NCBI GenBank assembly: GCA_002840275.1
Contig: PHAB01000001.1
Coordinates: forward strand, 186,001 to 250,000
Length of the DNA: 64,000 bases
Direction of reading: 5' to 3'
Origin: Firmicutes bacterium HGW-Firmicutes-14
GTDB lineage: Bacteria; Bacillota; Thermincolia; Thermincolales; UBA2595
The notes below the pieces were generated by a model. It was not told the origin of the DNA. It saw only the letters and a list, made by a program, of their open reading frames with translations, and did not search any database. The translations under genes and the position numbers were made by a program. Below are positions 45,884 through 54,107 of this stretch, one piece after another (the first letter of the stretch is position 1; each line of letters starts with the position of its first letter).

Positions 45884-45996
45884 GCCGACTGGCTGGAGGA
45901 TTCTTGAACCACCGGGAAGAATAGGTTAATTACTTAAATTCTCGTTTTAACACATAAGGGAACCCGGATTCCCCATTGTCAAGAGGAGGAACTGAA

Positions 45997-46356
45997 TTGC
46001 ACCTGACAGAATTATCCGAGCTCCTGGAAGCCGACATCTATTGTGGCCAGGGAAATATGAAAAACATAATATCGTATGTTTGCGCAGGCGACCTGATGAG
46101 TGATATACTGGTTTTTTCCCAGCCTCATTCCCTTCTGCTGACCGGTCTCGTGAATATGCAGGTTGTCAGAACTGCGGAAATGCTGGATATTGCAGCAGTT
46201 GTGTTCATTCGGGGGAAAAAGCCTACAGAAGACATGCTCGAATTGGCAAAACAAAAAGGAATAGCATTGCTCACTACCAGGAAAACCATGTACCTGAGTT
46301 GCGGACTTCTTTATGAAGCCGGTCTGAAGAACGTACCGGTGCCTTTGGCGGAATGA
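45997..46356 (+). CDS. DRTGG-domain protein, first copy
   Basis: A 119-aa single DRTGG-like domain: CAGDLMSDILVF, the LLTGLVNMQVVRTAEML helix and IRGKKPTEDMLELAKQKGIALLTT. TTG 45997 has GAGGAGG 6 nt upstream. DRTGG domains are found beside CBS and PTA domains and probably bind a ligand. A second copy lies downstream of the hydrogenase-like gene. Confidence 0.88.
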   Translation: MHLTELSELLEADIYCGQGNMKNIISYVCAGDLMSDILVFSQPHSLLLTGLVNMQVVRTAEMLDIAAVVFIRGKKPTEDMLELAKQKGIALLTTRKTMYLSCGLLYEAGLKNVPVPLAE

Positions 46357-46406
46357 TTCATAAGTGAACTGCATCCTGTGCGGAAAAGCACGAAAGGGTG
46401 GGGCAA

Positions 46407-46850
46407 TTGGAGAGCAGAAAACAAATGTCTCAAGATATTACCCTTGAGTATCCAATTAAGGGTATGGATTTTGTATCCGCCGGCGAGGCTTCCAGTAATA
46501 TCAAACACACCCTGCAGCTCATCGGATTTTCTCCAGCCATTATCCGCCGGGCAGCCATAGCGGCATATGAGGCGGAAATGAACATTGTTATTCACGGGTC
46601 CGGCGGTGTCTTAAAGACCGTAATAACCCCGGAAAAGATAGAACTTACAGCTGAAGATTCCGGTCCGGGAATTCCCGATATCGACCTGGCCATGCAGGAA
46701 GGATATTCGACTGCTCCAGACCATATAAGGGAGATGGGCTTCGGAGCCGGAATGGGGCTGCCGAACATTCGAAACTGTTCGGATGAGTTTGTGATAGATT
46801 CCCAGGTGGGAAAAGGCACGATTGTCAAAGCCGTGATCTACCGTACATGA
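46407..46850 (+). CDS. RsbW/anti-sigma-type ATP-binding protein
   Basis: About 147 aa of a GHKL ATPase fold: the N-box AAYEAEMNIVIHG, the G1 box EDSGPGIPD, and the GMGLPNI G2 box. It is a stand-alone ATPase like the anti-sigma kinases RsbW or SpoIIAB, so it may bind or phosphorylate a partner. TTG 46407 is my pick; GTG 46398 and ATG 46425 are in frame. No STAS antagonist is next to it. Confidence 0.85.
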   Translation: MESRKQMSQDITLEYPIKGMDFVSAGEASSNIKHTLQLIGFSPAIIRRAAIAAYEAEMNIVIHGSGGVLKTVITPEKIELTAEDSGPGIPDIDLAMQEGYSTAPDHIREMGFGAGMGLPNIRNCSDEFVIDSQVGKGTIVKAVIYRT

Positions 46851-46866
46851 GTTTGGAGTGAACCTT

Positions 46867-48210
46867 ATGACCAAAAAGCATTTCCTATGTGAAATTGTAG
46901 ATGCTGAAAAGTGCAAAGGATGCACTAACTGTGTGAAGATTTGTCCAACAGAAGCCATCCGGGTCAGAAAAGGGACTGCCCGGACCATAGAAGAACGGTG
47001 CATTAATTGTGGCAACTGCATCAGGACGTGTCCTTATCATGCTAAAATAGCCATTACAGACCCCCTCGACCTGCGTCGGCTGAGGGAATTCAAATATACA
47101 ATAGCCTTGTGTTCACCGGTAATATATTCCCAGTTCCACCGCCTGATACCTCCGGGGAAAATCCTGAATGCCGTTAAATCCCTGGGGTTTGACGATGTTT
47201 TCCAGGAATCAATAGGAGCGGATTCATATGCCTTGGCGGTGAAAGCACTGCTGAATTCGCGGGAACTTAAGAAACCGGTTATCTCTTCGACTTGTCCGGC
47301 AGTCGTCAAATTGATCCAAGTCCGTTTCCCAAGTCTGATAGACAACCTGGCACCACTCTTGTCTCCCATGGAAATAGCGGCCCGGCTGGCCCGGGAACAG
47401 GTTAGCAGAAACAAGAACCTATCTGAAGACGAGATTGGCATTTTTATGATTACCCCATGCACCGCAAAAGCCACTGCTATTAAACACCCAATAGGTATGG
47501 AAAAGTCTCAAATAGACGGGGCAATTTCATTGATTCACCTGTATGGCAATATTCTCAACACCCTGGGCGCTGCCAGTGATGACCCTGGTCTGGCCAAAGC
47601 CTCCGGCCAGGCTATCGGCTGGGCCCGGTCCGGTGGGGAAACTATAACCGTCAATGCCCGTAATTACCTGGTAGCAGACGGCCTCCATAATGTAATCAGT
47701 ATTTTTGAAGAGGCTGAAATGGGGCATTTCCAGGATGTGGACTATATCGAATGCCTGGTCTGCCACGGCGGGTGTGTGGGCGGCCCCCTGACTATAGAGA
47801 ATCCCTTTATTGCCCGGATAAGAACAAGAAATCTGGTAAAAACCCTTCCCAATACCCTTTCCGGGGAAACCCTTGATAAGATTAATAAACGTTACCGGGC
47901 CGGCTATTTCCACATGGATAAGCCGATAGAAGCCCATAACGTAATGCATTTAAACAAGGATATAACCAAGGCCATTCAGCTGGTCAGCAAGGCCGAAGAA
48001 ATCTTGAAGGAACTGCCCGGTCTGGATTGCTGTTCATGCGGTTCCCCCAGCTGCCGGGCTCTGGCGGAGGATATTTCTCAGGGATATGCGTCGGTAACGG
48101 ACTGTATCTTCAAGTTGCTGGAAACTATCCAGGACTCCGCCCAGCACATGCTGGACCTTATTCAGAAAGAACGGCGCATTACTAAAAAGGGGAAGGAGAC
48201 CAAAAAATGA
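46867..48210 (+). CDS. [FeFe]-hydrogenase-like sensor protein
   Basis: A 447-aa protein. Residues 1-60 are a 2x[4Fe-4S] ferredoxin (C16/19/22/26 and C45/48/51/55). Residues about 70-360 are a hydrogenase large-subunit C-terminal domain with ITPCTAK and ECLVCHGGCVGGP, but its first H-cluster motif reads STCPA, with one Cys where active enzymes have TSCCP. Residues about 380-430 carry a CCSCGSPSCRALAEDI [4Fe-4S] motif as in sensory hydrogenases. It overlaps the next DRTGG gene by 4 nt. It resembles HydS/HfsB-type regulators; catalysis is not proven. Confidence 0.9.
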   Translation: MTKKHFLCEIVDAEKCKGCTNCVKICPTEAIRVRKGTARTIEERCINCGNCIRTCPYHAKIAITDPLDLRRLREFKYTIALCSPVIYSQFHRLIPPGKILNAVKSLGFDDVFQESIGADSYALAVKALLNSRELKKPVISSTCPAVVKLIQVRFPSLIDNLAPLLSPMEIAARLAREQVSRNKNLSEDEIGIFMITPCTAKATAIKHPIGMEKSQIDGAISLIHLYGNILNTLGAASDDPGLAKASGQAIGWARSGGETITVNARNYLVADGLHNVISIFEEAEMGHFQDVDYIECLVCHGGCVGGPLTIENPFIARIRTRNLVKTLPNTLSGETLDKINKRYRAGYFHMDKPIEAHNVMHLNKDITKAIQLVSKAEEILKELPGLDCCSCGSPSCRALAEDISQGYASVTDCIFKLLETIQDSAQHMLDLIQKERRITKKGKETKK

Positions 48211-48551
48211 AAGTTTCCGATATCTTAAATGAACTGGAAGCCGAAGTAAGGTGTGGTGAGACTTCTCTTGACAGGGATATCAGCTGGTGTTATTGTTCCG
48301 ACCTGTTAAGTGATGTTATGGCCAACGCCCAAAAAGACAGTATATGGATTACCCTGCAGACCCATCCCAACATTGTGGCAGTCGCTTCCCTGCTGGGTCT
48401 GTCGGCCATCCTCATCTCAAGGGGCGCTGAGCCTGACCCGGAAACCCTGAACAAAGCAGCCCAGGAAAACATTCCCGTACTGACTACCAAACTGCCAACT
48501 TTTGAGGCTGCCGGCAGGCTTTTTATGCTGCTGAATCAACAGAGTTCTTAG
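48207..48551 (+). CDS. DRTGG-domain protein, second copy
   Basis: A 114-aa DRTGG-like domain (CSDLLSDVMANAQKDSIWITLQ, ILISRGAEPDPETLNKAAQENIPVLTT). It is clearly related to the copy at 45997, with the same SDLLSDV and IPVLTTK segments. It overlaps the hydrogenase-like gene by 4 nt, so it is translationally coupled to the sensor. Confidence 0.88.
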   Translation: MKVSDILNELEAEVRCGETSLDRDISWCYCSDLLSDVMANAQKDSIWITLQTHPNIVAVASLLGLSAILISRGAEPDPETLNKAAQENIPVLTTKLPTFEAAGRLFMLLNQQSS

Positions 48552-48581
48552 CGTCAGGTGGAGTTCGGACTCCATCTGACG
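48552..48581. repeat. Hairpin between the DRTGG and PHP genes
   Basis: A 13-bp stem from CGTCAGGTGGAGT to ACTCCATCTGACG with a TCGG loop. The next 100 bp holds two more small hairpins (CCGCTT/AAGCGG, CAGC/GCTG) like an IS605 end. No T tract follows, so it is not a classical terminator. Confidence 0.5.
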
Positions 48582-48688
48582 GTTAGAAATCGTTATCCAG
48601 GAGCTTAGCGCCGCTTATCCCCCGTTGAAGCGGTGGGAATCTTAACAGCGGTTAGCTGTCGGACAAATAAATTGAAGGTGGGAATGTA

Positions 48689-49975
48689 ATGCAGCCCTAT
48701 AAGATGGATTTGCATATTCACACTGCCCTCTCACCATGTGCAGAACAGGAAATGACCCCGCCGAAAATCATCCATGCAGCCAGGGCCAAAGGCCTGCATA
48801 TGATTGCCGTAACAGACCACAACACAGCAGAGAACGCAGGTGCAACCATAAAGGCCGCCGAAGGGAGCGGCATTTTTGTTATCCCCGGGATGGAAGTCCA
48901 GACCAGGGAAGAAGTTCACCTGGTTTGCCTTTTCCCCGCCCTGGATACCTGCCTCTCCTGGCAGGAACAGGTCTACCGGAGCCTCCCTCCCCAGGATAAC
49001 CGTCCGGAAGTGTTCGGTTCCCAATATATAATGGACAGTAAAGGCAGAATAACAGGCGAACTGGGCCGGATGCTCCTGATGTCCACGGAAATGTCTGTTG
49101 AGGATGTGGCTTCCAGGGTTACCGCCCTGGGCGGGATCTGCATCCCTGCCCATGTTGACCGTCCATCATACAGCCTCATGGGCACTCTGGGTTTTATCCC
49201 GGCGGGGCTGCCAGTATCTGCGGTCGAGCTGTCAAAACACATATCGGCAGATGAAGCGGCACTGTTGCTGCCAACCCTGGCCGGTTATACCTTTTTAAGT
49301 TCGTCTGACGCCCATTGTCTGACAGACCTGGGGGCCAACCCAACGATTTTGTATTCGGATAAACCTCCCGATTTCGAAGAATTAAAGAAAGCCCTGGGCG
49401 GGGTATCCGGAAGAAAGGTGATGGCAAAAATGAAAGACCTGTCGATGCATATTATAGATATCCTTCAAAACTCCATAGAAGCAGGCGCTTCCGATGTCAG
49501 ACTGGAAATTGCTGAAGACCTGGCTTCTGACAGTTTCTCTATCAAAATCTCTGATAACGGCCGGGGTATGGATGAAGAACTTTTGGCCAAGGTAATTGAC
49601 CCCTTCTTCACCACCCGCAAAACGAGGCGCATAGGATTGGGGCTGCCCCTGCTCAAGGCCGCAGCCGAACGTTGTGAAGGAAAGATGATAATAGAATCTG
49701 CTCCTGGGAAAGGCACGACTACTGTGGCCGAATTCCGCCATAGTCATATAGACCGCGCACCACTGGGAAATATTATTGATACAATAGTTAATCTTATAGT
49801 CGGCCATCCGGACCTTGATTTCTATTTTTCCCACCAAATCGGCGATAAAAAGCTAATTCTTGATACAAAGGAATTAAGGGAACAGCTGGAAGACGTCCCC
49901 CTGAACAACCCGGCGGTGATCAACTGGATAAAGAATTACCTGACTGAGAATTATGGGGAAATAAATAATGGATAA
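48689..49975 (+). CDS. PHP phosphoesterase fused to a histidine-kinase-type ATPase
   Basis: A 428-aa protein. Residues 1-235 are a PHP domain: MDLHIHTALSPC, AVTDHNTAEN, GMEVQT, PAHVDRPSYS and SSSDAH give the metal-binding set. Residues about 250-360 are a GHKL ATPase: HIIDILQNSIEAGA (N box), DNGRGMDEE (G1), FFTTRKTRRIGLGLPLLK (F and G2) and GKGT. There is no His-phosphotransfer helix, so kinase activity on a His is unlikely. The fusion links phosphatase-like and ATPase parts in one signalling protein. Last gene of the cluster. Confidence 0.9.
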   Translation: MQPYKMDLHIHTALSPCAEQEMTPPKIIHAARAKGLHMIAVTDHNTAENAGATIKAAEGSGIFVIPGMEVQTREEVHLVCLFPALDTCLSWQEQVYRSLPPQDNRPEVFGSQYIMDSKGRITGELGRMLLMSTEMSVEDVASRVTALGGICIPAHVDRPSYSLMGTLGFIPAGLPVSAVELSKHISADEAALLLPTLAGYTFLSSSDAHCLTDLGANPTILYSDKPPDFEELKKALGGVSGRKVMAKMKDLSMHIIDILQNSIEAGASDVRLEIAEDLASDSFSIKISDNGRGMDEELLAKVIDPFFTTRKTRRIGLGLPLLKAAAERCEGKMIIESAPGKGTTTVAEFRHSHIDRAPLGNIIDTIVNLIVGHPDLDFYFSHQIGDKKLILDTKELREQLEDVPLNNPAVINWIKNYLTENYGEINNG

Positions 49976-49977
49976 AA

Positions 49978-50008
49978 CCTGGGCCTAGTGTGGCCCAGGC
50001 TTTTTTTT
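49978..50008 (+). terminator. Intrinsic terminator of the sensor cluster
   Basis: CCTGGGCC / GGCCCAGG, 8-bp perfect stem with a 6-nt loop, then C and eight Ts. Confidence 0.95.
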
Positions 50009-50039
50009 ATAATATGTTTTTTTGCAGTTTCAATGGCTC

Positions 50040-50345
50040 TTATTGCAGATATACCTTCCCCTCATCACCGTCGACGGTAATGTTTTGCCCGTCCCTGATT
50101 ATCTTCATCACTCCCGGGATATTCACCACAGCGGGAACACCGTATTCGCGGGCAACTATAGTCCCGTGGGATAGGAACCCGCCTATTTCCATGACTATGG
50201 CAGAAGCTTTCAAGAATAGGGGCGTCCATCCGGGGTCTGTCGAAGGGGCAACAAGAACATCGCCGGGAAGAAGTTTTTCAGACTGGTTAGGGTGGGGAAC
50301 TAATCTGGCGGTTCCGGAGGCCCTGCCGACAGCTACCCCCGGCGG
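50040..50345 (-). pseudogene. C-terminal fragment of a PEP-utilizing enzyme
   Basis: An open frame of about 100 codons with no start, ending at TAA 50040-50042. It reads as the swivel (mobile) domain of PEP synthase or rifampin-phosphotransferase-like proteins: GDVLVAPSTDPGWTPLF, GGFLSHGTIVAREYGVPAVV (with the phospho-His in SHG) and DGDEGKVYL. The ATP-grasp domain that should precede it is gone and a stop lies at 50346-50348. Confidence 0.8.
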
Positions 50346-50368
50346 TTAGCTACCGGATAAATCTGTTC

Positions 50369-50542
50369 CTAAGCTTCAGCGGTGTTTTTAGCTCCATCAA
50401 GAAAAACAGCAATGTGCTCCTCCATAGATTCTTGTAATGGCCGGTCATCTTTTCCGCGGACCATTTCAGCAATTACAATGACATTGCTTTTTTGGCAGAT
50501 AAAAAAATCTCTGATTATAAAATATTCATGGCAGCCCAGGAA
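50369..50542 (-). pseudogene. Possible C-terminal fragment of a TetR-type regulator
   Basis: An open minus frame of about 57 codons with no start reads FIIRDFFICQK ... VIAEMVRGKDDRPLQ ... HIAVFLDGAKN and ends at TAG 50369-50371. The pattern resembles the end of TetR proteins. It overlaps the plus-strand MntA fragment, so one of the two must be chance. Low confidence. Confidence 0.3.
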
Positions 50543-50731
50543 TTAGCAAATTTGGTGGGCAAAGATTTTGACCTGGTTAACCTGGAAAATGCCAGTACTG
50601 TCTTTAAAGCTCAGGTACTTGGAACAGGGGAAATTATCTATGATCAGCAACCACAAAAAAGAAAAGGATTACACTTTTACAGCACCCTTTTAACTTCAGA
50701 CCCTCCATTAATGTGGTTACATAATGTTTAA
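50438..50731 (+). pseudogene. Fragment of an MntA-type nucleotidyltransferase antitoxin
   Basis: A plus frame open from a stop at 50435. It reads NDIAFLADKKISDYKIF then LVGKDFDLVNLENASTVFKAQVLGTGEIIYD, like the second half of MNT-fold proteins. The GSxARG active-site start is missing and the C-terminal end diverges, so it is truncated at both ends. The HepT partner is absent. Confidence 0.55.
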
Positions 50732-50787
50732 AACTAACATATAATGCAGGAGGAAAAGGTCCGGCAGATATAGGAGATGAAAATTCA

Positions 50788-52158
50788 ATGGCCAACACAG
50801 CCATTGGTTACAAAGTTTCGAGAATGGAACTTGATGAACCATCAATACAGCTTTATCATGAGGTAATTAATCAACTTGATATAGATGTAGAAAAACCTGT
50901 ACGGCTTCGGTTTGGTAATTTAGCAATTTCAGTAAATGTCATTCAATTATATTCTAATGATCTGCCAACCATTGCTGAAATACAAGTTTCCGAAAAAGTT
51001 TTACAGGAGCTGCATATACCTGCAGATGTAATATTATCTATTAAGCGAACTGGTGAACAGGAACTGGCCCTTGGACCAGTTATTGGAATCCTCACATTCC
51101 GTCATACTTATGCAAAGAAACGTTTTCGATTTTATCTAAATTACCAGAAGATGTTAAAAAGTGGTCTCCTTTTTGTTTTCAGCAATCAGGGAGTCAACCC
51201 CGAAAAAAATACTATTAAGGGGTACTATTTCAGTTCTTCTGTAAATACCTGGATACCGGCCGATCTGCCTTATCCTGATGCCGTTATAGACCGGTGTTAT
51301 CCCAATGCCTACCGGACCCACGAGGAGCTAGAAAAATATATGGGCAAGGGAAAAATTTTTAATAAAAAAACAATGATTAATAAGCTGGATTTTTACACCG
51401 CTATATATAAAGACAATTTTTTAAAAAATTATTTGCCTGAATCAAGACTCTGTACTGATGCTTCTGATATTGAATATTTACTAAAAAAATACGGTAAAAT
51501 TTTCATTAAACCGGTTACCGGGATGAGGGGCAGAGGTATTGTCACGGCTTCATTGGACTCGAATGGGGTAAAATGCCAGTATATGGTTAAGGGCAAGGTG
51601 TTAGAAAAAGAAATGACCAACCCCTGTCAGTTTTTAAACCTATTCGAGACTTTGGTTCACCCATGGAGACGGTATATTATTCAGGAGGCCATCTCAATAA
51701 TGGAATACGAGGGGCAACCTTTTTGTTTTCGAATCATGGTATGTAAAAACGGCAACGGGCAATGGCTGGTGCCTGCAATTTTTACTAATGCGGCAATAGG
51801 TAATTCTTTTCTAACCAATCATGCAGCAGGCGCCAGTATATTCGTCCCTCTTACAAATCTGTTTAATGATATTAACAGTAGGCTTGAAACCACAAAAGAA
51901 AATTTTATCAATTCACTGGTTGAGTTAGCCATTAAAACAGCAGTCGCTCTGGACGAGAGATACGGGCCGCTTGGGGAACTGGGACTTGATGTCGTGGTAG
52001 ATCAATCTGGAAGGCTTTATCTTTTAGAAGCTAACGGCAACCCAGGTATGGTTCCCAAAAGCCACATGATTGACTTTCCTGGTTGGGCATCTCAGGTTTT
52101 CAGACTGCCAATAGCCTATGCAGTATACCTTGCCGGTTATGAGGAGGATAATTTTTAA
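50788..52158 (+). CDS. YheC/YheD-type ATP-grasp coat-associated protein
   Basis: A 456-aa protein. Residues about 195-445 form an ATP-grasp fold: KKTMINKLDFYTAIYKDN, the nucleotide-binding IFIKPVTGMRGRGIV, the FCFRIMVCKNGNGQWLV strand and LGELGLDVVVDQSGRLYLLEANGNPGM with the metal-binding Glu/Asn. The first ~190 residues match the YheC/YheD N-terminus. These proteins are spore-coat associated in Bacillus. It overlaps by 1 nt a short ORF that starts with GAGGAGG. Confidence 0.9.
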   Translation: MANTAIGYKVSRMELDEPSIQLYHEVINQLDIDVEKPVRLRFGNLAISVNVIQLYSNDLPTIAEIQVSEKVLQELHIPADVILSIKRTGEQELALGPVIGILTFRHTYAKKRFRFYLNYQKMLKSGLLFVFSNQGVNPEKNTIKGYYFSSSVNTWIPADLPYPDAVIDRCYPNAYRTHEELEKYMGKGKIFNKKTMINKLDFYTAIYKDNFLKNYLPESRLCTDASDIEYLLKKYGKIFIKPVTGMRGRGIVTASLDSNGVKCQYMVKGKVLEKEMTNPCQFLNLFETLVHPWRRYIIQEAISIMEYEGQPFCFRIMVCKNGNGQWLVPAIFTNAAIGNSFLTNHAAGASIFVPLTNLFNDINSRLETTKENFINSLVELAIKTAVALDERYGPLGELGLDVVVDQSGRLYLLEANGNPGMVPKSHMIDFPGWASQVFRLPIAYAVYLAGYEEDNF

Positions 52159-52235
52159 TGAAAAGAATACTGGTCCTGAATCTCTACCCTACAGCAATTT
52201 ACGTTTACTTGCTTAGGTTAACGTCCACAGCATAA
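52158..52235 (+). pseudogene. Truncated gene start behind the ATP-grasp gene
   Basis: ATG 52158 overlaps the previous stop (TAATG) and follows a perfect GAGGAGG. It reads MKRILVLNLYPTAIY and then stops after 25 codons where it meets the end of the convergent glycosyltransferase. The coupled start suggests that a real gene once followed and was cut off. Confidence 0.4.
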
Positions 52236-54082
52236 TAATTAAAAAGCTTTTGATTTATTGGTGATGATATTTTGTTCATAAACTTCTCATCGGTTTTTTT
52301 GATTTCGGATATTATCCTTGCTATCTCTTCAATATATTTGGAATATATAACTTGTATATTTTCGGGCAGTTTTTTTCGATTGCAAAGGTCCAGTTCCTTA
52401 TCATTAAAAACCCTAAAACCACTGAAATGGTAACATATCAACTGACATCCTCTAAAAAATATAGTACCATCTGCAATATAAACTTTACTTCTTTTTCTTA
52501 TGCTCCACGGCCCTGCATTCATTCCCAGGTTTTCAGATATTTTGATATTTGGACTTATCATAGGGAAATAATCAAGATATTTCTGGTCGGACCATCTATT
52601 ATCTTTATATACATCATAACACCATTGTATACACTTTCTCTTCCACCATCTCAGACATTTCGCTCCATCCTTATCCCTCCTGAAGCCAATCAGACCTCCG
52701 GAGTAAAGCCCTACTCTCTTTGTCCAATTGGGGCCAAGCCATAATTTAGTCAAATATACGGATTTAGTTTTCCACTCTTCAAATATGGCCTTTATATCTT
52801 CAAAGAAGAACAAATCAGCATCAATATATATTATTGAGCTTAAAGCATAATTGTTCGCCATCAAATAGCTGACAAAAACAGATTTTAAGGTCCAGCAAAA
52901 TTCATGTATCTTTCTTCGTTTTTCAATCTTTGCCAGTGTTTCGTTCTGAATATTTTTCAAACTTATAAGGGTTGCGTTCTTAAGATTCATTTTGCCGAGG
53001 ATTTCGAATGCCGTATCATCGACACAGCATATCCAAAGGTGAAACTTGCCGGTGTGCCTGTTTAATGAATTATATAAAGCCAGCCCTTGTACAAGATAAT
53101 TCTTAGTTATTACAGTGCACAAGTGATGGCAATCCTTGTCGCTTTCCTGGTGTAATTTAAGATTGTAGTAATTTCTAATAAATTCTTTTACAGGCCTGTT
53201 TTCTATATAGAAATTATTTTTTATGCTGTTTATTTGTTTTACCATATCTTTACAAGCATTCATATAAGGTAAGTAAATCCATCTGATAACATTATCAGAT
53301 AAATTAATCATATAGCTGCAAAGGTCAAATTCATTGCCATCAAAGTACCTGAAACCGTAAGAATGATAAAATATTAGTTTTTGGCCGTCAATATAAATCT
53401 CATCATTGATTTTATTTACTTTACATCTCTGAACAATATAAAGATTAAGATTAACTCCGATATTTTTTATAACTCCCACATTCCGGAACCTTTCAAGCCA
53501 ATCGTTAATATACAACTGATCACTCCACAAACCATTTTCATGTTTGTCATAACACCATTCGATCAGCTTGTTTCTTAACCATTCAAGGGACTTAACACTG
53601 TGCATATCCCTTTTGAAACCCATAAAGCCGGTATTATATCTTCCATATTGATTTATTTTGTGCATTTCGGCTTTTCTCCATCTTTCCTCAGTGAGCATGA
53701 TGGAATGTTCATTCCATTCATTAAATATAGGCTCCGGATCAGAGTAAAAGAATGTGTCGCCGTCCAGCCAGACGATATGGTCTATATGCTGGAAATGATT
53801 CAGAGTATAGAGTATAACTGAAGCTTTTGAGGTCCAGATATATTCCTTATCGCTGCGTGCTGCTTTTACTTCCTGCAACTGGCTGTCTTCCAACTCTACG
53901 GCAGAGAGGGGAATGATTGTCGCATTTATTAAGTTCATTTGTTCATAAAGCTCTTTTACTTCATCATGCAGGCAGAAAATGAAAAAGTGAAAGTCCTTAT
54001 CCCAGCGCAAAAGGGATTGATACAGCAGTAATCCCTTGTAAGCATAGCTTTTGCTGAATGTTGAGCAGTAGTAATGGGTCAT
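52205..54082 (-). CDS. Double-domain glycosyltransferase, copy 1
   Basis: A 625-aa protein with two related glycosyltransferase domains. Domain 1 (about 1-280) starts THYYCSTFSKSYAYKG and has the metal-binding DxD in IVWLDGDTFFYSDPEPIF. Domain 2 (about 315-600) starts LCTVITKNYLVQGLALY and has YIDADLFFFEDI. Each domain also has a YNTGFMGF / YSGGLIGF block and a WSDQ motif, which mark a GT-A-type fold. The two domains differ, so they may add different sugars. ATG 54082 follows GGAGTGG; a second gene of the same layout lies immediately upstream. Confidence 0.85.
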   Translation of the reverse strand: MTHYYCSTFSKSYAYKGLLLYQSLLRWDKDFHFFIFCLHDEVKELYEQMNLINATIIPLSAVELEDSQLQEVKAARSDKEYIWTSKASVILYTLNHFQHIDHIVWLDGDTFFYSDPEPIFNEWNEHSIMLTEERWRKAEMHKINQYGRYNTGFMGFKRDMHSVKSLEWLRNKLIEWCYDKHENGLWSDQLYINDWLERFRNVGVIKNIGVNLNLYIVQRCKVNKINDEIYIDGQKLIFYHSYGFRYFDGNEFDLCSYMINLSDNVIRWIYLPYMNACKDMVKQINSIKNNFYIENRPVKEFIRNYYNLKLHQESDKDCHHLCTVITKNYLVQGLALYNSLNRHTGKFHLWICCVDDTAFEILGKMNLKNATLISLKNIQNETLAKIEKRRKIHEFCWTLKSVFVSYLMANNYALSSIIYIDADLFFFEDIKAIFEEWKTKSVYLTKLWLGPNWTKRVGLYSGGLIGFRRDKDGAKCLRWWKRKCIQWCYDVYKDNRWSDQKYLDYFPMISPNIKISENLGMNAGPWSIRKRSKVYIADGTIFFRGCQLICYHFSGFRVFNDKELDLCNRKKLPENIQVIYSKYIEEIARIISEIKKTDEKFMNKISSPINQKLFNYYAVDVNLSK

Positions 54083-54107
54083 GGGTACCACTCCTTTTCC
54101 AGACTAC

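Noticed and set aside
48552-48660. Hairpins as a terminator or as an IS605 end
   Set aside because: No T tract follows and no tnpA/tnpB or second end lies nearby.
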